DNA from: an uncultured Flavobacterium sp.
GTDB taxonomy: Bacteria > Bacteroidota > Bacteroidia > Flavobacteriales > Flavobacteriaceae
Direction: 5' to 3'
Assembly: GCA_946480635.1 (NCBI GenBank)
Contig: CAMLKV010000170.1
Location: 1-5,631, forward strand
Length of the DNA stretch: 5,631 bases
Shown here: positions 1 through 5,580 of the stretch, in pieces
How positions within the stretch are numbered: the stretch's first letter is position 1
Layout of the letters: each line of letters opens with the position of its first letter
Position numbers and translations under genes: made by a program
Notes under the pieces: model-generated
What the model was told of the DNA's origin: nothing
Databases searched by the model: none
The model's input: the letters and a program-made list of their open reading frames with translations, nothing else

Positions 1-51
1 CTGCAGGCGCTTTTCTTTTTTTTCTTTTTTATATCGCTAAGTGTTTTAGCA
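1..51 (+). other. Truncated signal peptide region of the beta-barrel protein
   Basis: In frame 1 the first 17 codons encode a very hydrophobic run with six consecutive Phe residues, followed by ISLSVLA and then QE. This is a Sec signal peptide core with a likely signal peptidase I site after Ala17, the same A|Q junction as in the next gene. The basic N-terminal residues and initiator Met are outside the window. Confidence 0.75.
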
Positions 52-3000
52 CAAGAAACTCCGTATCATTTAAAAAAGGTTGTAGCTCTACAGGATTCTA
101 TAAAAATAGATAGTGTAAGCATAAATAAGAGTTTCTTTAAACTTCAAAATGCGAAAGGAGTAGACATTGATACCTCCTTTTATAAAGTCGATTTCCAAAA
201 AGCACATTTGGTTTTTAAAAATGGCTTCACTACTCAAGATACTTTAGTTGTTCGCTATTTAAAGTTTCCTGATTTTTTGACCAAAGAATATATGATTTAT
301 GACAAAAATAAAGTCGTAAGCAGTGAAAATGGTTTAGATAGACTGTATAGGATTTCAAATTCTGGAGCTAAAAAGTTCACTCCATTTGATGGTTTAACAA
401 CTTCAGGAAGTATATCCAGAGGAGTAACCATAGGGAATAATCAAAACACTTCGGTAAGTTCAAATTTAGATTTACAAATAGTTGGAAAGTTATCAGACAA
501 GGTTAGTTTGAGAGCTTCAATTCAGGATAGTAACATTCCGTTGCAGGAAGGCGGATATTCCCAAAAGTTAGATGAGTTTGATCAAATATTTATTGAGCTT
601 TTTAGTGATAAATGGAGTATAAGAGGTGGTGATTTGTTCTTAGAAAACCGAAAATCACGCTTTTTAAATTTTAATAAAAAAGTGCAGGGTATTGCCTCAC
701 AATTCACTTTTGGAACTCCTGAAAAAAAGACTGAGGTTTTTGCTTCTGGAGCATTGGTTAGAGGACAATATGCTAAAAGTACTTTTGTAGGCCAAGAAGG
801 AAATCAAGGACCATATAAGTTAAAAGGTCCAAATGATGAATTATACATATTGGTCATCTCAGGTTCAGAAAGAGTTTTTGTTAATGGAATTCTCTTGAAA
901 AGAGGAGAAAACAATGATTATGTTATCGATTACAATGCCGGAGAAATAACGTTTACGTCTTTATATCCAATTACTTCAGAAATGAGGATTTCTGTCGAGT
1001 ATCAGTATTCAGATAGAAATTTTACCCGATTTGTGGCTTATGGTGGAGTAAATCACGAAGAAGAAAAATGGAGTTTGGGAGGATATGTATATTCTGAAAA
1101 TGATCTAAAAAATCAACCGCTTCAACAAAATTTATCTACAGAACAAGCTCAAATTCTTGCCAATGCAGGTGATGATCAAGCATTAATGATTGCTCCATCT
1201 GCGGTTCAAGAAGCTTATTCAGATAATAAAATTTTATATAAAAAAGTATTGATAAGTGGAGTGGAAGCTTTCGAATTTTCTAATAATCCAGCGGATATTT
1301 TATACAGTGTAAAGTTTAGTTTTATTGGTACAAATCAAGGGAATTATATTGTTTCGAGTACAATAACCAACGGAAGGGTTTTTAAATATGTGGAACCAAT
1401 TGCAGGAGTGATGCAAGGAAGTTACGAACCTGTAGTTAAATTAATAGCACCAACAAAAATTCAGATTGCTACAATGCTTGGAAAATTTAATCCAAATGAA
1501 AAAACACTTGTTGATTTTGAAGTAGGAATTAGTAATAATGATCAAAACTTATTTTCGGATATTGATGATAAAAATAATCAAGGACTCGCTGGAAAATTAA
1601 ACTTTAAACAAAGATTATTTACAGGTAAGTGGTATATTGATGCTTTTGGTAATTATCAACTTATTCAAAAGAGTTTTAAACCTATTGAGCGTTTGTTTGC
1701 TATTGAGTTTAATCGAGACTGGAATTTAACTAATCCTATTGGAAATCAAACTTTGATTGTTAGTGGAGTTAATTTTTCATTGGAAGAGAAATCGAACTGG
1801 AAATACCAATTTGAAAAACTTGATTTCTCAGAAAGCTTCTCTGGAGGAAGACATTTGGTTTCTGGTTTTTATAAAAACAAAGGTTGGTTGTTTCAAAATG
1901 ATGGAAGCTACTTGAGTAGTAAAAGTAATTCGACTACTTCAAATTTTCTTAGAAATCAATCGTATGCAAAATATCATTTCAGCAAGAACTGGGTAGGAGG
2001 AAGCTTTAGACATGAAAATAATCAGGAAAAAGATAAAACAACGGCACAGTTGTCTAATTTAAGTCAACGATTTTCTGAAGTTGGAGCATTTATTGGTAGA
2101 GGAGATTCTACAAGGGTTTTTGTAGAATTGGGATATCTTAATCGTGTTAATGATAGTATTAGTTTAGGTCGCTTGCAAAGAGTAAATACTTCTCAATCGT
2201 ATTATTTGAAATCTAAATTGATACAAAGTGAAAAAAGTGATTTGTCTGTTTTTGTAAACTATAGAAATTTAAAGTATAAAGATTCAAGAGGTAACGAGCC
2301 ATCTTTAAATTCCAGAATTCTCTACAATGACAGATTTTTTAATCAGCTTATACAAAACACCACCGTTTACGAAACCACATCAGGAACCATTCCGCAACAA
2401 GAGTTTAGCTTTCTAGAGGTTGATCCAGGAAAAGGTGTTTATGCTTGGAACGATTATAATAACAACGGAATTCAAGAAATTCAGGAATTTGAGATTGCTG
2501 CTTTCCCTGATCAGGCCAAGTATGTGAAGATATTTTTGCCTAATCAAATTTTTATCAAAACACATCAAAATAAATTTTCGGAATCTATTACTTTAAATCC
2601 TAACATTTGGCAAAATAAAGGAGGTTTTAAAAAGTTTATTTCTCACTTCTATAATCAGAGTTCTTATTTGATTGAAAGAAAAATAAAAAGAGAAAACGAT
2701 AACTTTGATTTAAATCCTTTTTCGACAAAAAATAAAGATTTGTTAGGACTTAATACAAGTTTCAGAAATAGTTTGTTTTACAATCGTGGCAAGCAAAAAC
2801 ATTCGGTTAGTTATAGTTTTATTTATAATCAAATCAAAAGTTTACAATCATCGGGAGAGCAAGAAGCTAAAAATACCTCACATGAATTGCAATATATTCA
2901 TCTGGTAAAAAAATATTGGTTGTTTACCTTGTCGGATAAAGTGTTTACATCAATCGTAAATTCTGAAAATTATTTTGCCCGAAACTTTAAAATTAACGGA

Positions 3001-3393
3001 AATCAATTTGAACCAAAGGTTTCTTATTTGTTTAACAAAAACGCGAGTTTAGATGTTTTCTATGAGTATAAAAGCAAAGAGAATATAATAGGAGACAAGG
3101 AGGTATTAAAACAAAACAGGTTTGGATTATCGTTCAATTACATGAGTGAAAAAAAGTTTACTGCTAATGGAGAAATTTCATCCGTAAATAATGACTTCAA
3201 TGGTAATGAGTTTTCTCCTGTCGGTTTTCAAATGTTAGAAGGTTTACAGGCTGGAAAGAATCTTACTTGGCGTTTACTTCTTCAAAAAGGATTGACTGAT
3301 TATTTAGATATAAATATTAATTATCAAGGAAGAAAGTCTGAGCTAAGTAAAGTCATTCATACGGGTAATGTTCAGTTACGCGCTTATTTTTAA
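1..3393 (+). CDS. Large outer-membrane beta-barrel-type protein, 5' partial, function unknown
   Basis: The frame is open from base 1 to the TAA at 3391-3393, giving 1130 residues in the window (numbered from base 1); the start codon lies upstream. Residues 4-17 are a Phe-rich hydrophobic signal-peptide core ending VLA|QE, so only a few N-terminal residues should be missing. The mature protein has conserved-looking blocks: GSISRG and a Gly/Asn stretch, then a segment ending FDQIFIEL (about 136-200), a GGD-containing block (208-231), and a segment with NDYVIDYNAGEITF (about 270-344). I recall similar blocks in large, poorly characterised Bacteroidota surface proteins, but I cannot name the family. 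The rest has alternating aromatic/polar strands typical of beta-barrels and ends in Phe, as many BAM-inserted barrels do. Residues 818-829 form an EF-hand-like loop. No type IX secretion C-terminal domain is evident. An outer-membrane location is inferred. A TTG at 208 is only an in-frame codon and not the start. Confidence 0.85.
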   Translation: MQALFFFFFFISLSVLAQETPYHLKKVVALQDSIKIDSVSINKSFFKLQNAKGVDIDTSFYKVDFQKAHLVFKNGFTTQDTLVVRYLKFPDFLTKEYMIYDKNKVVSSENGLDRLYRISNSGAKKFTPFDGLTTSGSISRGVTIGNNQNTSVSSNLDLQIVGKLSDKVSLRASIQDSNIPLQEGGYSQKLDEFDQIFIELFSDKWSIRGGDLFLENRKSRFLNFNKKVQGIASQFTFGTPEKKTEVFASGALVRGQYAKSTFVGQEGNQGPYKLKGPNDELYILVISGSERVFVNGILLKRGENNDYVIDYNAGEITFTSLYPITSEMRISVEYQYSDRNFTRFVAYGGVNHEEEKWSLGGYVYSENDLKNQPLQQNLSTEQAQILANAGDDQALMIAPSAVQEAYSDNKILYKKVLISGVEAFEFSNNPADILYSVKFSFIGTNQGNYIVSSTITNGRVFKYVEPIAGVMQGSYEPVVKLIAPTKIQIATMLGKFNPNEKTLVDFEVGISNNDQNLFSDIDDKNNQGLAGKLNFKQRLFTGKWYIDAFGNYQLIQKSFKPIERLFAIEFNRDWNLTNPIGNQTLIVSGVNFSLEEKSNWKYQFEKLDFSESFSGGRHLVSGFYKNKGWLFQNDGSYLSSKSNSTTSNFLRNQSYAKYHFSKNWVGGSFRHENNQEKDKTTAQLSNLSQRFSEVGAFIGRGDSTRVFVELGYLNRVNDSISLGRLQRVNTSQSYYLKSKLIQSEKSDLSVFVNYRNLKYKDSRGNEPSLNSRILYNDRFFNQLIQNTTVYETTSGTIPQQEFSFLEVDPGKGVYAWNDYNNNGIQEIQEFEIAAFPDQAKYVKIFLPNQIFIKTHQNKFSESITLNPNIWQNKGGFKKFISHFYNQSSYLIERKIKRENDNFDLNPFSTKNKDLLGLNTSFRNSLFYNRGKQKHSVSYSFIYNQIKSLQSSGEQEAKNTSHELQYIHLVKKYWLFTLSDKVFTSIVNSENYFARNFKINGNQFEPKVSYLFNKNASLDVFYEYKSKENIIGDKEVLKQNRFGLSFNYMSEKKFTANGEISSVNNDFNGNEFSPVGFQMLEGLQAGKNLTWRLLLQKGLTDYLDININYQGRKSELSKVIHTGNVQLRAYF
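2452..2487 (+). other. EF-hand-like calcium-binding loop within the barrel protein
   Basis: Twelve codons encode DYNNNGIQEIQE (residues 818-829). Acidic or amide residues fall at loop positions 1, 3, 5, 9 and 12, with Gly at position 6, matching the EF-hand/dockerin loop spacing. Position 8 is Gln rather than the usual hydrophobic residue. Flanking Trp and Phe-Glu residues suggest an extracellular or periplasmic metal-stabilised loop. Calcium binding is inferred from the pattern alone. Confidence 0.4.
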
Positions 3394-3400
3394 TGAGTTA

Positions 3401-3444
3401 AGATGTATTTTCTGTTAAAAAAGTAGTAAATTTAGCATACATCT
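3401..3444 (+). promoter_or_regulatory. Intergenic inverted repeat around a weak promoter-like box
   Basis: The 65-base gap between the barrel gene and the secreted Lys-rich gene contains an exact 8-base inverted repeat, AGATGTAT at 3401-3408 and ATACATCT at 3437-3444, separated by 28 bases. Between the arms, TAAATTTA at 3427-3434 is one base off the Bacteroidota TAnnTTTG -7 box, but no good TTG sits at the right distance upstream. No T-run follows the right arm, so it does not look like an intrinsic terminator. It could be an operator, an mRNA hairpin or chance. Confidence 0.25.
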
Positions 3445-3458
3445 AAAAAATTAAAGAA

Positions 3459-4103
3459 ATGAGAAAATTAGTATTGCTGTGTTTACTATTTGTTTTTTCT
3501 AATAGTTTTTATGCACAAGAAACTGGAACGACCAAAACATTGACTGCTGCTGAAAAGGCCGAAAAAGCAAAATTAGCTAAAGAGAAAAGAGAAAAAGCTA
3601 AGCTAGCTAAGGAAAAAGCGAAAGAAAAAGCTGAAACCAAAGACAAGAAAGCTAAAGCAGCTGAAAAAAAAGCAGATGCAAAAGTCAAGGATGAAGCAAA
3701 ATCTGTGGAAGCTAAAGCTAAAAAAACCAAAGCTGAAGCGAAAGATAAAACAAACAGCGCTTCAGACAAAGGCAAGGCCGAATCTACAAAAGGTAAAGCA
3801 AAAGCAGCAACTAATAAAGCCGATGCAAAAGTAAAAGACGAAGCTGATGCCGCTAAATCAAAAGCAAAAAGGGCAAAAACTGAAGCGAATAAAGTTGATG
3901 CTAAAGTAAAAGAAGAAGCAAAAGCTACAAAAACCATTAAGCCTAAAAAAGAAAGAGTTTCTACTGAAAAAGCCAATCCTAATACAACAGATAAAGTAAT
4001 TGGTAAATACAATGACAGAAAAGTGTATGAAGGGCCTAGAGGTGGTAAATATTACATCAATAAAAATGGTAACAAAACCTATATTGATGAAAAAGTAGAA
4101 TAG
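3459..4103 (+). CDS. Secreted Lys/Ala/Glu-rich helical repeat protein with PBCV-type basic adaptor-like C-terminus
   Basis: This 214-residue protein starts at ATG 3459 with a clean signal peptide (basic MRK, hydrophobic 4-13, cleavage likely at YA|Q after Ala19), so it is exported. Residues about 30-165 are almost entirely Lys, Ala, Glu and Asp and should form long charged helix or coiled coil. Imperfect repeats are visible: EKAKLAKEK at 35-43 and 45-53, and a longer unit beginning KADAKVKDEA at 71 and 120, with a variant at 145. The composition resembles LEA-like or histone H1-like proteins. Residues about 180-210 contain VYEGPRGGKYYINKNG and NKTYI, which resembles the PBCV-specific basic adaptor domain (Pfam PF08789 as I recall it). 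Its role is unknown; binding to an anionic envelope or extracellular polymer is a guess. It may be read through from the upstream gene, and it ends in a strong terminator. No Shine-Dalgarno sequence is seen. Confidence 0.88.
   Translation: MRKLVLLCLLFVFSNSFYAQETGTTKTLTAAEKAEKAKLAKEKREKAKLAKEKAKEKAETKDKKAKAAEKKADAKVKDEAKSVEAKAKKTKAEAKDKTNSASDKGKAESTKGKAKAATNKADAKVKDEADAAKSKAKRAKTEANKVDAKVKEEAKATKTIKPKKERVSTEKANPNTTDKVIGKYNDRKVYEGPRGGKYYINKNGNKTYIDEKVE
3669..3938 (+). repeat. Imperfect in-gene repeats coding KADAKVKDEA-type units
   Basis: Three copies of a coding unit start at 3669, 3816 and 3891 and encode KADAKVKDEA, KADAKVKDEA and KVDAKVKEEA, each followed by a diverged Lys/Ala-rich tail. 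Synonymous codons differ between copies, so the repeats are old and held at the protein level instead of being recent DNA duplications. A shorter pair encoding EKAKLAKEK precedes them at 3561-3587 and 3591-3617. Confidence 0.65.
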
Positions 4104-4123
4104 TTTACTTTTAAATAGTTAAA

Positions 4124-4154
4124 AATAAAAGGCTCCCGAATGGAGCCTTTTATT
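4124..4154. terminator. Bidirectional Rho-independent terminator between convergent genes
   Basis: A 13-base-pair perfect stem (4124-4136 with 4142-4154) has a GGCTCC/GGAGCC core and a 5-base CGAAT loop. A/T runs flank the core on both sides, so U-rich tails follow the core in either direction. It lies 20 bases after the stop of the secreted Lys-rich gene. Its right arm overlaps the last two bases of the arsC stop codon (TAA, minus strand, 4153-4155). It should end both convergent transcripts. Confidence 0.9.
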
Positions 4155-4572
4155 ATATATTGTTTTTTATAAAATCTTCACAGTATTTTTTAATCTGATC
4201 TCTCACTTTTTTAAAAGCTTCTTTTATTTCTTCTTCTGTACCTGTAGCTTTTGCAGGATCTGGGAAATTATGATGAAATATTTTTGCTTCACCTATAAAA
4301 AGTGGGCAACTTTCTTTAGCATTGTCACACACTGTAATTACATAATCGAAATTGATGTCTTTGTATTCATCAAAATGATTAGAAGTATGATTGCTAATGT
4401 CAATATTGTCATCTTTCATTGTTGAAATTGCTCTTGGATTTACTCCATGAGTTTCTATTCCAGCACTGTAAATTATTGCTTTTTCTTTTGCGAAATATTG
4501 AAGATATCCATGTGCAATTTGACTGCGACAGCTGTTGCCAGTACAAAGGACTAAAATTTTCTTTTTCTCCAT
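4153..4572 (-). CDS. arsC: Thioredoxin-coupled arsenate reductase ArsC (LMW phosphatase fold)
   Basis: Reduces arsenate to arsenite in the cytoplasm. The 139-residue protein has the low-molecular-weight phosphatase P-loop CTGNSCRS with nucleophile Cys10 and Arg16. The relay cysteines Cys82 and Cys89 (VCDNAKESC) and the general acid Asp105 (FPDPAKA) fall at the same numbers as in the well-studied Staphylococcus aureus pI258 ArsC. That strongly supports the thioredoxin-dependent class over the glutaredoxin (E. coli R773) class or a true tyrosine phosphatase. Cys15 is also present, and Cys131 is extra. At positions 21 and 65, which I recall as potassium ligands Glu and Asp in pI258 ArsC, this protein has His and Asn. 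It is the last gene of the minus-strand ars operon and starts 3 bases after the stop of the 41-codon ORF, so it is probably translationally coupled. Arsenite made here needs an exporter, which is not in the window. Confidence 0.95.
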   Translation of the reverse strand: MEKKKILVLCTGNSCRSQIAHGYLQYFAKEKAIIYSAGIETHGVNPRAISTMKDDNIDISNHTSNHFDEYKDINFDYVITVCDNAKESCPLFIGEAKIFHHNFPDPAKATGTEEEIKEAFKKVRDQIKKYCEDFIKNNI

Positions 4573-4575
4573 GTC

Positions 4576-4701
4576 TTAAACGAATAACCAAATTATGTTT
4601 ATAATACAAAACTTAGGGTCAAACCCAAAAAGGGCTTGTAAAATGATAACAGATGAGGTTATTATTATTGGTTTTTTATATTTAATGATTTTCTCCTTCA
4701 T
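4576..4701 (-). CDS. Small membrane-protein ORF (41 aa) between the DUF6428 gene and arsC
   Basis: On the minus strand an ATG at 4701-4699 opens a frame ending at TAA 4578-4576. The product starts MKEKIIKYKK (five Lys), followed by a hydrophobic segment at about 11-27, a short GFDPKF turn, and a second hydrophobic stretch IINIIWLFV to residue 41. This fits a single-span or hairpin inner-membrane peptide with a cytoplasmic N-terminus by the positive-inside rule. It fills the gap almost exactly: 1 base after the DUF6428 stop and 3 bases before the arsC ATG. That packing and the membrane-like sequence are the main evidence that it is translated. I recognise no family. It might be an accessory peptide for an arsenite transporter, or simply a leader that couples ribosomes into arsC. 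It is far too short to be an ArsB or Acr3 pump. Confidence 0.6.
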   Translation of the reverse strand: MKEKIIKYKKPIIITSSVIILQALFGFDPKFCIINIIWLFV

Positions 4702-4702
4702 G

Positions 4703-5155
4703 TTAACAACAATTTGAATTAGGAGCACAACAAGATGATTCTTTTATTTCATTTTTAGTTGTTGGTATGCCACATGATTCATTTGCAAGACATGCAGTAG
4801 TTTTGTTTTTTAAGATAAAATGTTTTCCGTTAAAGTCTAAATCGTATTTACCAATAGTTTCTCCTTGAAATTCTACTTCTATTGTATTGTCTTCAATTCC
4901 AAGTTTGTTCTCTGAAAGCTCTATGATTTTCATCAACTTCATTGGCTTTAAACGATGTTCATAATCGTTTGCATCCCAAAGTTGAAAATTTACTACTTTT
5001 TCACTTCTAATTGTACCGCCACAATCTATAAAAGTCTTTGTTATTGTACCTATTTCAGTTACATGAAAATGTTCAGGCACAAATGTTCCATTTTCTAATT
5101 GAAAAGCTATATCTTCTAAAGATGGTAATATGCTTTTGATTTCTGATAGTTTCAT
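4703..5155 (-). CDS. DUF6428 family protein, cysteine-rich C-terminus, ars operon
   Basis: This 150-residue cytoplasmic protein has no signal peptide. I recognise the family (DUF6428) from blocks such as FVPEHFHVTEIG (26-37), FIDCGG (42-47), VNFQLWDANDYEHRLKP (55-71) and IGKYDLDFNG (101-110). It is common in Bacteroidota ars loci, but its function is unknown. His29 and His31 in EHFH with Cys45 could form one metal site. The tail carries Cys122, Cys128, the pair Cys142-Cys143 and the terminal pair Cys149-Cys150. Binding of As(III) or another thiophilic metal, or a chaperone role between ArsR, ArsC and an exporter, is inferred from these residues and the neighbours. The gene starts 50 bases after the arsR stop with a second copy of the predicted ArsR operator in that gap, suggesting an extra control point. 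No Shine-Dalgarno sequence is seen. Confidence 0.88.
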   Translation of the reverse strand: MKLSEIKSILPSLEDIAFQLENGTFVPEHFHVTEIGTITKTFIDCGGTIRSEKVVNFQLWDANDYEHRLKPMKLMKIIELSENKLGIEDNTIEVEFQGETIGKYDLDFNGKHFILKNKTTACLANESCGIPTTKNEIKESSCCAPNSNCC

Positions 5156-5170
5156 AATTTACAGTTTTAT

Positions 5171-5186
5171 ATCGTATTATTGCGAT
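5171..5186. promoter_or_regulatory. Predicted internal ArsR operator before the DUF6428 gene
   Basis: Read on the minus strand the site is ATCGCAATAATACGAT, an imperfect palindrome with ATCG/CGAT ends (6 of 8 pairs). It matches the site before arsR at 15 of 16 bases when the two are read on opposite strands. It lies 15 bases upstream of the DUF6428 start. A TTTG sequence (minus strand, within 5196-5203) precedes it, but no good TAnnTTTG box follows, so an internal promoter is possible and weakly supported. Confidence 0.7.
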
Positions 5187-5205
5187 GATTGATTTCAAAA
5201 AAATA

Positions 5206-5535
5206 CTAGCAACAATTGCTAGATTTAAATTCTATAGAGAAAAATGTATTCAATTCTGATTTTATTTGTTGCCAAACAATGTCGTCAATACAATAACATA
5301 CACTTGCTCCTTCAATATTACCTTTAATAATTCCTATGCTTTTTAATTCTTTTAGATGTTGAGAAATTGTAGCTTGAGCCAATCCCAATTCATTTACTAA
5401 ATCATTACAAATACAAGCATTTTGTTTTATAATGTGTTCCAAAATGGCGATTCTTGCTGGATGAGCTAATGCTTTGAGTATAGAAGCTAATCTATTTTGT
5501 TTTTCGTTAAATATGTCTGTTTTAGTAACTCCCAT
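5206..5535 (-). CDS. arsR: ArsR-family As(III)-responsive transcriptional repressor
   Basis: A 109-residue winged-helix protein of the ArsR/SmtB family that should dimerise on its operator and leave DNA when As(III) or Sb(III) binds. The core has KALAHPARIAIL (21-32), then the sensor motif ACICNDL with Cys41 and Cys43, equivalent to the CVC of E. coli ArsR. The recognition helix is about 54-66 (QATISQHLKELKS), followed by the wing GNIEGASVCYCI. The third E. coli cysteine is absent (Val47 region). Cys80 and Cys82, or the terminal pair Cys108-Cys109, could supply extra thiolates; the characterised Acidithiobacillus ferrooxidans ArsR uses C-terminal cysteines, so such a site has precedent. The protein ends SNCC, the same four residues as the downstream DUF6428 protein. 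It is the first gene of the operon, with a predicted operator 9 bases upstream of its ATG, consistent with autorepression. Confidence 0.95.
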   Translation of the reverse strand: MGVTKTDIFNEKQNRLASILKALAHPARIAILEHIIKQNACICNDLVNELGLAQATISQHLKELKSIGIIKGNIEGASVCYCIDDIVWQQIKSELNTFFSIEFKSSNCC

Positions 5536-5544
5536 AATAAATAT

Positions 5545-5560
5545 ATCGCAATATTACGAT
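5545..5560. promoter_or_regulatory. Predicted ArsR operator upstream of arsR
   Basis: ATCGCAATATTACGAT is a near-perfect palindrome (7 of 8 pairs) located 9 bases upstream of the arsR ATG. A 15/16 match recurs in inverted orientation before the next gene. It covers the predicted -7 promoter box, so bound repressor would block RNA polymerase directly. Confidence 0.78.
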
Positions 5561-5580
5561 TAATAAATTTAAAATCAAAA
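5549..5580 (-). promoter_or_regulatory. Predicted arsR operon promoter (Bacteroidota type)
   Basis: On the minus strand, TTTTG at 5580-5576 serves as the -33 element. After a 19-base spacer comes TAATATTG at 5556-5549, which matches the Bacteroidota -7 consensus TAnnTTTG at all but one defined position. The -7 box lies inside the predicted ArsR operator. Transcription would start only about 7-10 bases before the arsR ATG, giving a very short leader. Confidence 0.6.

Noticed and set aside
208..210. TTG as start codon of the large barrel protein
   Set aside because: The frame stays open to base 1 and encodes a signal peptide core there, so the true start is upstream of the window and this TTG is an internal Leu codon.
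3459..3518. Lipoprotein signal (Cys8) in the Lys-rich secreted protein
   Set aside because: Cys8 sits inside the hydrophobic core without a proper lipobox, and a normal signal peptidase I site (YA|Q) follows at residue 19.
3509..4012. 167-codon minus-strand open frame opposite the Lys-rich gene
   Set aside because: Its Phe/Ala/Ser/Leu-rich product is the expected antisense reading of Lys, Ala and Glu codons; the plus-strand gene has a signal peptide and a C-terminal domain.
4419..4604. 61-codon plus-strand frame opposite arsC
   Set aside because: It is antisense to a confidently identified gene, with no family resemblance or upstream signals.
4409..4609. 66-codon minus-strand frame overlapping arsC
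   Set aside because: It is an out-of-frame shadow of arsC and the 41-codon ORF with no recognisable features.
4590..4612. Separate promoter for arsC inside the 41-codon ORF
   Set aside because: ATAATTTG-like bases occur, but the TA to TTTG spacing is one base short and no paired upstream TTG box stands out.
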